Shown here in pieces: positions 58,085-64,000 of a stretch of DNA of 64,000 nt; within the stretch, counting starts at the first letter, position 1, and each line of letters begins with the position of its first letter. Below the pieces are notes generated by a model. That model was not told the origin of the DNA, did not search any database, and saw nothing but the letters and a program-made list of their open reading frames with translations. The DNA lies in NCBI RefSeq assembly GCF_018614585.1, contig NZ_JAGGOI010000034.1, positions 103,015 to 167,014 on the forward strand. Reading direction: 5' to 3'. The DNA is from Streptomyces sp. ISL-1. GTDB taxonomy: Bacteria; Actinomycetota; Actinomycetes; Streptomycetales; Streptomycetaceae. A program made the position numbers and the translations under genes.

Positions 58085-58642
58085 GTGGACACCCAAGCGC
58101 TCGCCTTATCCCTGCCGTTGATCGGCTGGACCGCCCACTCCGCCTACCTCGCCCAGCGGCTGACCGCTGCTCGCCGAGACCCGCTCACCGGCCTGCGCAC
58201 CCGCGCCGGATGGACCGCTCGCGCCGAACGCATCATCCGTCGCCACCGGGACGCCGTCGTCCTGCTCCTGGACCTTGACGACTTCAAGAACCTCAACGAC
58301 GCCCACGGCCACGCCGCCGGAGACGTCGCCCTCACCGCCACCGCGGAACGGCTCACCGCCTGGTGCGGCCGACAGGGCATCGCGGGCCGTATCGGCGGAG
58401 ACGAGTTCGTCGCCATCATCCGCACCAGCGCCGGTCCCGACCTCGACTCACTGACCAGCGCTCTGCATCGGCCGCTCGCGTACTCCGGGCGACGACTGCC
58501 GCTGTACGTCTCTGTCGGGTCCTGCCGCCTCGCCGACCTCCCGGTCCGCAGCCTGTCCGACGCGCTCGCCGCCGCCGACTCCGCGATGTACGCGGCCAAG
58601 GGCAAGGCCGGCCGCCGTGGCACCCGCACTCTCTCGCACTGA
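58085..58642 (+). CDS. GGDEF-domain diguanylate cyclase on the AICE
   Basis: 185 aa from GTG 58085 (AAGGA 5 nt upstream). Complete GGDEF domain: D-L-D-D-F-K-N-L-N-D-A-H-G-H-A-A-G-D and the active-site R-I-G-G-D-E-F. No R-x-x-D inhibitory I-site five residues upstream, so product feedback is not expected. The N-terminal 25 residues are hydrophobic and may touch the membrane; no sensory domain. It would make c-di-GMP, which controls sporulation through BldD in Streptomyces. Unusual cargo, flanked by direct repeats. Confidence 0.88.
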   Translation: MDTQALALSLPLIGWTAHSAYLAQRLTAARRDPLTGLRTRAGWTARAERIIRRHRDAVVLLLDLDDFKNLNDAHGHAAGDVALTATAERLTAWCGRQGIAGRIGGDEFVAIIRTSAGPDLDSLTSALHRPLAYSGRRLPLYVSVGSCRLADLPVRSLSDALAAADSAMYAAKGKAGRRGTRTLSH

Positions 58643-58654
58643 GCACTGACGCAC

Positions 58655-58739
58655 TGACCGGCCTCCGGGCGACGCACAAGCCGCCAAGCATCGCCGCCGC
58701 CCGGACGGTCCGGCCCCTTCCAACCGCAATCGAAAGGAC
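58655..58739 (+). repeat. AICE intergenic repeat element, copy 2
   Basis: Same element as at 57993: stem CCGGGCG (58665-58671) with CGCCCGG (58698-58704), the same loop CACAAGCCGCCAAGCATCGCC, and the CCCCTTCCAACCGCAA block. The A-T pair of copy 1 is G-C here, a compensatory change that keeps the stem. Confidence 0.85.
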
Positions 58740-58746
58740 CACCATC

Positions 58747-58941
58747 ATGGCCCAGCTCCGCCCTGCCCGAACGCGCATCTGCCCCGACTGCGACGGCTTC
58801 CCCGTGGTCGCCATCGACACCGGCTCGCTCTTGTCGGACGGCACTCGCGCCACGCTCAACGTGGTCTGCCGCCGCTGCCGTGGCACCGGCATGGCCTGTG
58901 TATCCGCTCCCGTCGTCATCGTCGTGAGGGAGGGTGCGTGA
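58747..58941 (+). CDS. Small zinc-ribbon protein
   Basis: 64 aa from ATG 58747. C-P-D-C at about residue 12 and C-R-R-C at about 42 suggest a zinc ribbon; the rest is beta-rich. Common between the spd genes and repSA of AICEs. GTGA overlap with repSA implies coupled translation. Confidence 0.65.
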   Translation: MAQLRPARTRICPDCDGFPVVAIDTGSLLSDGTRATLNVVCRRCRGTGMACVSAPVVIVVREGA

Positions 58942-60329
58942 CCGACACCGCGACTGTCGCTGGCCTGGACCCGGCCACCCTCGGCGACATGCTGCGGGTG
59001 GCCGGGTCCTCAGGCTTCGACCGCTGGCGCGATCAGGTTCGCCGCACCGGTGGATGCGCCAACCCCATCCACCTGACCGGCTGGACCCTCACCAAGGACA
59101 AGACGTCCGGCGAGACCATGCACCGCTACTCCACCGAGACCGAGCCCGATGGGCGGCTCCGTCTCGCCTGCGGCAACCGCCGGGCCTCCCGCTGCCCGGC
59201 CTGCGCCTGGACGTACGCCGCCGACACCTACCACCTGATCCGTGCCGGACTCGCGGGCGACCAGGACAAGGACGTCCCGGCCACCGTCCGCGACCACCCC
59301 CGCGTCTTCACCACACTCACCGCGCCGTCGTTCGGCCCGGTCCACAACCGCCCGGACTCCGGCCGCTGCCGCTGCGGCCTCACCCACGCGCCCGACGACG
59401 ACGCACTCGGCACACCGCTCGACCCGACGACGTACGACTACACCGCCGCCGTCCTCTTCAACAACCACGCGGGCCAACTCTGGCAGCGCTTCACCAACAG
59501 GCTCCGCCGAGAGATCGCAGCCCGCGCCGGACTCTCACAACGCGAACTCAAGGAAACCGCCCGGGTCTCCTACGGCAAGGTCGCCGAATTCCAGAAGCGC
59601 GGCGCGATCCACTTCCACGCCGTCGTGCGCCTCGACGGACCGGACGGCCCCGAAGACCCGCCGCCCTCCTGGGCCACCGTGCAGCTGCTCACCGACGCCA
59701 TCCGCGCCGCCGCCCACCACGCCTACACGACCATTACCGTCCCGGCCGCCGCCGACCGGCCCGCCCGCTCCCTGCGCTGGGGCAAGCAACTCGACATCCG
59801 ACCCATCCGCGCCTTCGGGGCCGGCACCGACATCACCGAACAGAAGGTCGCCGCCTACGTCGCCAAGTACGCCACCAAGGCGGCCGAGACGACCGGCACC
59901 GTGGACCGCCGCGTCGGCAACCGCGAGGTCCTGGACCTCCTCGAGGTACCCGACCACCCGCGCCGCCTCATCGAAGCCTGCTTCGACCTCGACGCCCTGT
60001 ACCCGGACCGCCGACTCCGCGCCTGGGCCCACATGCTCGGCTTCCGCGGCCACTTCTCCTCCAAGTCCCGCCACTACTCGACGACCCTCGGCGCCCTCCG
60101 CCAGGTCCGCGCCGACTACCGCGCCGCCCAACAACGCGAAGCCCTCGACCTGCCCGACCCGGACCAGGACCTCACCGTCCTCGTCCTCGCCTCCTGGCAG
60201 TTCGCCGGTCAGGGCCACTCGCCCGGTGAGTCGCTGTTCGCCGCTTCCATCGCAAGAGACCTCCAGCTCAACCGCCAAACCGCCCGGGAAGCCCTGCACG
60301 ACCTCGCCTTGGAAGGAGTCCGGTCATGA
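58938..60329 (+). CDS. repSA: Replication initiator RepSA
   Basis: 463 aa from GTG 58938. Rolling-circle initiator of the pSAM2 type. Zinc-like cysteines in C-G-N-R-R-A-S-R-C-P-A-C (about 75-86); metal-binding I-H-F-H-A-V-V-R-L (H-x-H); the probable nicking tyrosine in Y-V-A-K-Y-A-T-K-A. The last 60 residues look like a winged helix. The origin is expected within or next to this gene. Confidence 0.88.
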   Translation: MTDTATVAGLDPATLGDMLRVAGSSGFDRWRDQVRRTGGCANPIHLTGWTLTKDKTSGETMHRYSTETEPDGRLRLACGNRRASRCPACAWTYAADTYHLIRAGLAGDQDKDVPATVRDHPRVFTTLTAPSFGPVHNRPDSGRCRCGLTHAPDDDALGTPLDPTTYDYTAAVLFNNHAGQLWQRFTNRLRREIAARAGLSQRELKETARVSYGKVAEFQKRGAIHFHAVVRLDGPDGPEDPPPSWATVQLLTDAIRAAAHHAYTTITVPAAADRPARSLRWGKQLDIRPIRAFGAGTDITEQKVAAYVAKYATKAAETTGTVDRRVGNREVLDLLEVPDHPRRLIEACFDLDALYPDRRLRAWAHMLGFRGHFSSKSRHYSTTLGALRQVRADYRAAQQREALDLPDPDQDLTVLVLASWQFAGQGHSPGESLFAASIARDLQLNRQTAREALHDLALEGVRS

Positions 60330-60541
60330 GCAGCGACCTGCTGCTGACCGTGGAGCAAGCCGCCGAACGCCTCGGCACCACCGAACGCTTTCCTCGGCGG
60401 CTGATCGCCGAGCGGCGCATCGCCTTCGTGAAGATCGGCCGCCATGTGCGGATCGCGGACAGCGTGCTGACGGCGTACATCGAGGGCAACACCGTGCAGC
60501 CCATCCGCCGTCGCCGCTCGCGCTACGGGAGGGCTGCCTGA
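60326..60541 (+). CDS. Excisionase XisSA-like
   Basis: 71 aa. MerR-type winged helix: L-L-L-T-V-E-Q-A-A-E-R-L-G-T-T, F-V-K-I-G-R-H-V-R-I-A-D-S-V-L-T-A-Y-I. Directs the integrase to excise the element. It overlaps repSA at the start and shares its last base with the integrase start, so rep, xis and int form one operon. Confidence 0.85.
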   Translation: MSSDLLLTVEQAAERLGTTERFPRRLIAERRIAFVKIGRHVRIADSVLTAYIEGNTVQPIRRRRSRYGRAA

Positions 60542-61707
60542 TGGTTGCCAAGAAGAAGCGGCGCTTCGGGCGCATCCGCAAGCTGCCGTCCGGCCGCTAC
60601 CAGGCTCGCTATCAGGGCCCCGACGGCCTCGACCGCCCGGCACCGCAGACCTTCGAGTCGGCCAGAGACGCTGACGACTGGCTCGCGGAACAGCAGACCG
60701 AGATCCGGCGAGGGGACTGGGCAGACCCCGACGCTGGCGCGGTCAACTTCGAGGAGTACGCCCTTCAGTGGGTCAAGGAGCGTCGTCTTTCGCCGACCAC
60801 GGATGAGCTGTATCGGCGGCTGCTCCGTCTGCACGTCCTGCCCACCTTCAGCGGCATGGATCTCGACGAGATCACCCCACCCCGGGTCCGTTCCTGGCGT
60901 TCGGAACGACTCGACACCACCGAGGCTCACACCACGATCGCCAAGGCCTACCGACTGCTGAAAGCCGTCATGCAGACGGCTGCGGACGACGAGTTGATCC
61001 GACGCAATCCCTGCCGCATCCGAGGTGCGGGCAAGGAAGTTGCTGAGGAGCGCCCCACCGCCACCGTCGCCCAGGTCGACGCGCTCGCCGACGCGATGGG
61101 ACCCCGCTGGCGACTGATGGTCTACGTCGCCGCGTATGGCCCGGCCCGTCCCGAGGAACAGGCAGCGATGCGGCGTCGCGACGTCGACCTGGAGCACGTC
61201 GGCATCTGGGTGCGTGCGGCTGAGCCGGAACTCACCACAGGTCGTCGGGCACCTGGCGACACCAAGTCGGACTCGGGCAGGCGATTCCTGGTCCTGCCGG
61301 CCTTCATGGAGAAGGACCTGAAGCGACACCTCGCCTGGTATGCGGAGAAGGCTCCGGACGGACTGCTGTTCGTGGGGGAGAAGGGTGCCCCGTTCCGGCG
61401 GTCGTCCTTTGGACGGAAGTGGCGGCAGGCTCGTGCCACGGTCGGGCTCCCGGACAACTTCCGCGTCTACGATCTTCGTCACACCGGCCACACGCTCTCG
61501 ACACAGTCGGGCGCCACCCTCAAGGACACGATGGTGCGGGCCGGGCAGTCCTCGGAGCGGGCCGCACTGATCTATCAGCACTCGAACCTGGAGCGGCAGA
61601 GGGAAGTGGCCGACGGGATCGACGCTCGCGTCCAGGCCGAGCGGGAGAAGGCCGGCCCCGTGCCCGACGATCAGGCATCGGGCACGCAACGGGCACGAGA
61701 CGCCTAG
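60541..61707 (+). CDS. Tyrosine integrase of the AICE
   Basis: 388 aa from ATG 60541; the long open frame before it is out-of-frame repSA. N-terminal arm-binding domain (R-F-G-R-I-R-K-L-P-S-G-R-Y-Q-A-R-Y), SAM-like core-binding domain (about 75-165) and catalytic domain. Catalytic marks: A-A-Y-G-P-A-R-P-E-E (first Arg), Y-D-L-R-H-T-G-H-T (in place of H-x-x-R), and A-L-I-Y-Q-H with the nucleophilic Tyr. The usual G-H-S-S is A-G-Q-S-S here. Inserts the element into tRNA-Gly(CCC), next to which it lies. Confidence 0.9.
   Translation: MVAKKKRRFGRIRKLPSGRYQARYQGPDGLDRPAPQTFESARDADDWLAEQQTEIRRGDWADPDAGAVNFEEYALQWVKERRLSPTTDELYRRLLRLHVLPTFSGMDLDEITPPRVRSWRSERLDTTEAHTTIAKAYRLLKAVMQTAADDELIRRNPCRIRGAGKEVAEERPTATVAQVDALADAMGPRWRLMVYVAAYGPARPEEQAAMRRRDVDLEHVGIWVRAAEPELTTGRRAPGDTKSDSGRRFLVLPAFMEKDLKRHLAWYAEKAPDGLLFVGEKGAPFRRSSFGRKWRQARATVGLPDNFRVYDLRHTGHTLSTQSGATLKDTMVRAGQSSERAALIYQHSNLERQREVADGIDARVQAEREKAGPVPDDQASGTQRARDA
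61675..61696 (+). repeat. 11-bp arm-type repeat at the right end
   Basis: GCATCGGGCAC then GCAACGGGCAC, overlapping the end of the integrase gene. Matches GTATCGGGCAC x2 at 50547-50568 in period and sequence. Confidence 0.7.
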
Positions 61708-61725
61708 CGTGGTCCAGACAACAAC

Positions 61726-61754
61726 AAAGGCCCGGGTCTATGACCTGGGCCTTT
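61726..61754. terminator. Bidirectional terminator between int and tRNA-Gly
   Basis: 13-bp stem AAAGGCCCGGGTC / GACCTGGGCCTTT with one G-T pair and a TAT loop; T-rich on one side and A-rich on the other, so it can serve int (rightward) and the tRNA (leftward). Confidence 0.85.
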
Positions 61755-61758
61755 TCCA

Positions 61759-61802
61759 TGGAGCGGGTGACGGGAATCGAACCCGCGCTCTGAGCTTGGG
61801 AA
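61759..61802. mobile_element. attR within tRNA-Gly
   Basis: The 3' half of the tRNA (T arm, acceptor strand) that is repeated at 47729-47772 with one mismatch. The element carries this segment and so restores the tRNA after insertion. Confidence 0.8.
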
Positions 61803-61832
61803 GCTCATGTTCTACCATTAAACTACACCCGC
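61762..61832 (-). tRNA. tRNA-Gly (anticodon CCC)
   Basis: 71 nt without CCA. Acceptor GCGGGTG pairs with CACCCGC; D arm with AATGGTAGAAC; anticodon stem TGAGC/GCTCA with loop TTCCCAA, giving CCC; T arm GCGGG-TTCGATT-CCCGT. It is the insertion target of the AICE; the 3' half is shared with attL. Confidence 0.93.
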
Positions 61833-62050
61833 GCGGCGAGCCGTCACCGGCACCGCATCGGCGCACACTCTACCTCATCACAGGCCCCCGGCGAATGAAG
61901 CCGCGGGGCCTTCGCGCTCTCCTGTGGCCCGATGTGGCTGCGGGGTGCGGGAGTTGAGGCGTACCTTTGAGCGACGGAGTGCCGCCCGTGGGTGCGTCCC
62001 GTAGATCCCCTAATGTGGGCGTTCGTCCGCATTCATGGGGAAGGGACTCG

Positions 62051-62224
62051 ATGGACTTGATGGAGCGCACCGTCGTCCGCTGTGCCGATGGGCACGTCTT
62101 CAGTACCGCTTCGTTCCCGTTGCAGCAGCTCGGCCCCGACCGGATCGGGCCCGGGCGGCTCATCCGGTGTCCGCGTTGTGCGCGGCTTCGGAATGTCGTG
62201 CCTGTGGAGCCGGTCAAGCGGTAG
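62051..62224 (+). CDS. Small conserved protein upstream of dcd
   Basis: 57 aa from ATG 62051 (GGAAGGGA upstream). Contains H-V-F-S-T-A-S-F-P-L and C-P-R-C, a possible half zinc site, with the first Cys at residue 11. A short protein seen beside dcd in Streptomyces; function unknown. Confidence 0.6.
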   Translation: MDLMERTVVRCADGHVFSTASFPLQQLGPDRIGPGRLIRCPRCARLRNVVPVEPVKR

Positions 62225-62297
62225 GAAACGCGGCGGTCAGGGGCGCGTGGGGCCGTCCGGTTGGGGTGGGCCCGCGCGCTCTGCGTATCCTCAGGGC

Positions 62298-62873
62298 GTG
62301 CTTCTCTCAGACAAGGACATCCGGGCCGAGATCGCCGCCGGACGGGTGCGCATCGACCCGTACGACGAATCCATGGTGCAGCCCTCGAGCATCGATGTGC
62401 GGCTCGACCGCTACTTCCGGGTGTTCGAGAACCACCGCTATCCGCACATCGACCCGGCTGTGGAGCAGGCGGATCTGACCAGGCTGGTCGAGCCGGAAGG
62501 GGACGAGCCGTTCATCCTGCACCCCGGCGAGTTCGTCCTGGCATCGACGTACGAGGTCATCTCCCTGCCTGACGACCTCGCCTCGCGCCTCGAGGGGAAG
62601 TCCAGCCTCGGGCGGCTCGGGCTCGTCACACACTCGACCGCCGGCTTTATCGACCCCGGGTTTTCCGGGCACGTCACGCTCGAGCTGTCGAATCTCGCGA
62701 CGCTCCCGATCAAGCTCTGGCCCGGGATGAAGATCGGCCAGCTGTGCATGTTCAAGCTGAGCTCGCCGGCCGAGTTCCCGTACGGGAGCGGCCGCTACGG
62801 GTCCCGCTACCAGGGGCAGCGCGGGCCCACGGCCTCGCGGTCGTTCATGAACTTCCACCGGACGCAGGTGTGA
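62298..62873 (+). CDS. dcd: dCTP deaminase
   Basis: 191 aa from GTG 62298, the family length. Makes dUTP from dCTP for thymidylate synthesis. Motifs: V-Q-P-S-S-I-D-V-R-L-D, G-K-S-S-L-G-R-L-G-L with the catalytic loop, H-S-T-A-G-F-I-D-P-G-F-S-G and Q-L-C-M-F. Core chromosomal gene. The next gene starts 3 nt later, so they are one operon. Confidence 0.95.
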   Translation: MLLSDKDIRAEIAAGRVRIDPYDESMVQPSSIDVRLDRYFRVFENHRYPHIDPAVEQADLTRLVEPEGDEPFILHPGEFVLASTYEVISLPDDLASRLEGKSSLGRLGLVTHSTAGFIDPGFSGHVTLELSNLATLPIKLWPGMKIGQLCMFKLSSPAEFPYGSGRYGSRYQGQRGPTASRSFMNFHRTQV

Positions 62874-62876
62874 GCC

Positions 62877-63386
62877 ATGAGTGATGTGCGCGAGAACCTG
62901 ACCTACGAGGAGTTCGGCGGCGCGATCCGCGAGCTCGCGCAGACCATCGCCGACGACGGCTACGAGCCCGACGTCGTGCTCTCCATCGCGCGTGGTGGGG
63001 TGTTCGTCGCCGGTGGGCTGGCGTATGCGCTCGACTGCAAGAACATCCACCTGGTGAATGTGGAGTTCTACACGGGAGTCGGTACGACGCTCGACATGCC
63101 CGTCATGCTCGCGCCCGTGCCGAATGCCATCGACTTCTCGGACAAGAAAGTCCTCATCGCCGACGACGTCGCGGACACCGGCAAGACGCTGAAGCTCGTG
63201 TACGACTTCTGCGTCGACCACGTCGCCGAGGTGCGCAGCGCCGTCATCTACGAGAAGTCTCAATCGCTGGTGAAGTGCGAGTACGTCTGGAAGCGCACCG
63301 ACGAGTGGATCAACTTCCCCTGGTCTGTGCTGCCTCCATGCCGTAAGTCCGGCACACCGATCACCCCGTCGCTCGACGCTCTGTAG
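62877..63386 (+). CDS. Phosphoribosyltransferase-domain protein
   Basis: 169 aa. PRPP-binding loop V-L-I-A-D-D-V-A-D-T-G-K-T (about 99-111), L-S-I-A-R-G-G-V-F near 41-49 and W-I-N-F-P-W near the end. Probably a purine (hypoxanthine/xanthine-guanine) salvage enzyme. The last 15 residues (C-R-K-S-G-T-P-I-T) may vary from relatives. Operon with dcd. Confidence 0.85.
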   Translation: MSDVRENLTYEEFGGAIRELAQTIADDGYEPDVVLSIARGGVFVAGGLAYALDCKNIHLVNVEFYTGVGTTLDMPVMLAPVPNAIDFSDKKVLIADDVADTGKTLKLVYDFCVDHVAEVRSAVIYEKSQSLVKCEYVWKRTDEWINFPWSVLPPCRKSGTPITPSLDAL

Positions 63387-63425
63387 GACACGCATCGATC
63401 GAGTCCCCATGGCACCGTCGTGGCC

Positions 63426-63445
63426 CTGACCCCAATCGGGGTCAG
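63426..63445. terminator. Terminator of the dcd operon
   Basis: CTGACCCC-AATC-GGGGTCAG, 8-bp perfect stem 40 nt after the stop; separates it from the convergent gene. Confidence 0.75.
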
Positions 63446-63556
63446 AACCACGAGTCGTGAAGGCGACTGCGTGCCCTGTCGGGGCGCGCCTTCGAGGTGA
63501 TCAGTCGTGGGGCTGCAGGAGGCGGCGTGAAGTCGCCGGGGCTCGGCCGGGCAGGC

Positions 63557-64000
63557 TCACGCCGATGCCCCCAACGGCGAGAGTGCCGGTACGGGGACCT
63601 CGCTCAGGCTGGGCAGCTGCGACAAGAGGTCGGGTTTGTCGTTGTCGCGCTTCTTGCACAGGGTGACGGTGGCGGGCAGATAGGTGTCGTCGCCGGCGAA
63701 GGTGGCGGTGTAGCAGGTGTCCTTGTCCTGCTTGCCGGGGACCTTGCAGGTGGCCTTGCCTCGTTCGTCGGTGGTTTCGGTGCACAGCAGGACGGCGTTG
63801 GTGAAGGTGATGTCCTTGCCTTCCAGGGGCAGGCCCTCGGCGGTCAGCTTGGCGGTCAGCGTGAGGCCATGGTTGCCCAGGACGTCCCACTTCCCGTACC
63901 CCTTCTTCTTCGCCTTCAGCGTCAGCTTGGTCGGGGTCCGCTCCGTAGTGATGGTCCCGATCGCAATTGCATTGGGGCCGTCGCCGACGGGGATGGTGGT
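63557..64000 (-). CDS. C-terminal part of a secreted Ig-like/beta-propeller protein
   Basis: The gene enters from the right edge; 147 codons and the stop (complement of 63557-63559) are visible. The first part, I-P-V-G-D-G-P-N-A-I-A-I, is the end of a YVTN-type beta-propeller repeat. Then comes an Ig-like domain (L-T-A-K-L-T-A-E-G-L-P-L-E-G-K-D-I-T-F-T-N, then T-Y-L-P-A-T) with Cys pairs that could form disulfides. Extracellular. The rest is outside the window. Confidence 0.7.
   Translation of the reverse strand, partial: TTIPVGDGPNAIAIGTITTERTPTKLTLKAKKKGYGKWDVLGNHGLTLTAKLTAEGLPLEGKDITFTNAVLLCTETTDERGKATCKVPGKQDKDTCYTATFAGDDTYLPATVTLCKKRDNDKPDLLSQLPSLSEVPVPALSPLGASA

Noticed and set aside
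59242..60540. Long N-terminal extension of the integrase
   Set aside because: This part is out-of-frame repSA; ATG 60541 follows the excisionase directly and gives the family length.

Overview
The window is high-GC actinobacterial DNA and almost certainly comes from a Streptomyces chromosome. The evidence is a gas-vesicle (gvp) operon of the Streptomyces type, a conservon (CvnABCD), a cold-shock protein gene of actinobacterial type, and a pSAM2-like integrative conjugative element next to a tRNA-Gly gene and dcd. Genes are dense and many overlap by ATGA or GTGA. Frequent GTG starts and one TTG start also fit.

Layout. 1-304: start of a DinB/MDMPI-like gene reading out of the window. 683-6394: ten-gene gvp operon, followed by an NAD(P)-binding oxidoreductase (6446-7972). 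8099-10475: small SRPBCC, ArsR and TIGR03086-type genes. 10710-14338: conservon plus a GAF protein, flanked on both sides by fragments of one integrase C-terminus. 14339-18625: a poor, decayed stretch holding a cold-shock gene, small hypotheticals, a GrpB fragment and the displaced 3' half of a tRNA-Ser with its terminator.

18699-43456: a biosynthetic cluster that I read as a daptide-type RiPP system. It has two precursor peptides ending in Thr, a recognition protein, a dehydrogenase, an aminotransferase, a methyltransferase, an intramembrane protease and an ABC exporter. To this core are added a class III LanKC, a stand-alone YcaO protein, a flavin (LLM) oxidoreductase, a GPP34 protein and a LuxR regulator. 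A full set for a 3-amino-3-C-methyl-2,3,6-trideoxyhexose (EvaA-E type plus RmlA and RmlB) and two paralogous GT2 glycosyltransferases sit at the two ends. The expected product is a dimethylated-diamine C-terminal peptide that may also be dehydrated or heterocyclised and glycosylated with a vancosamine-like sugar.

43457-47628: transposase and integrase fragments, a DinB-type gene and a secreted FG-GAP protein. 47729-61832: an integrated AICE (actinomycete integrative and conjugative element) in tRNA-Gly(CCC). It carries a Nudix gene, a GntR (KorSA-like) repressor with operators, a Pra-like gene, TraSA, Spd proteins, a GGDEF cyclase, RepSA, Xis and Int. Two nested left ends (47.73 kb and 50.43 kb) suggest a composite or tandem remnant, with a Ser/Thr kinase caught between them. 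62051-64000: core chromosome (dcd, a phosphoribosyltransferase) and the end of a secreted Ig/beta-propeller-type protein.
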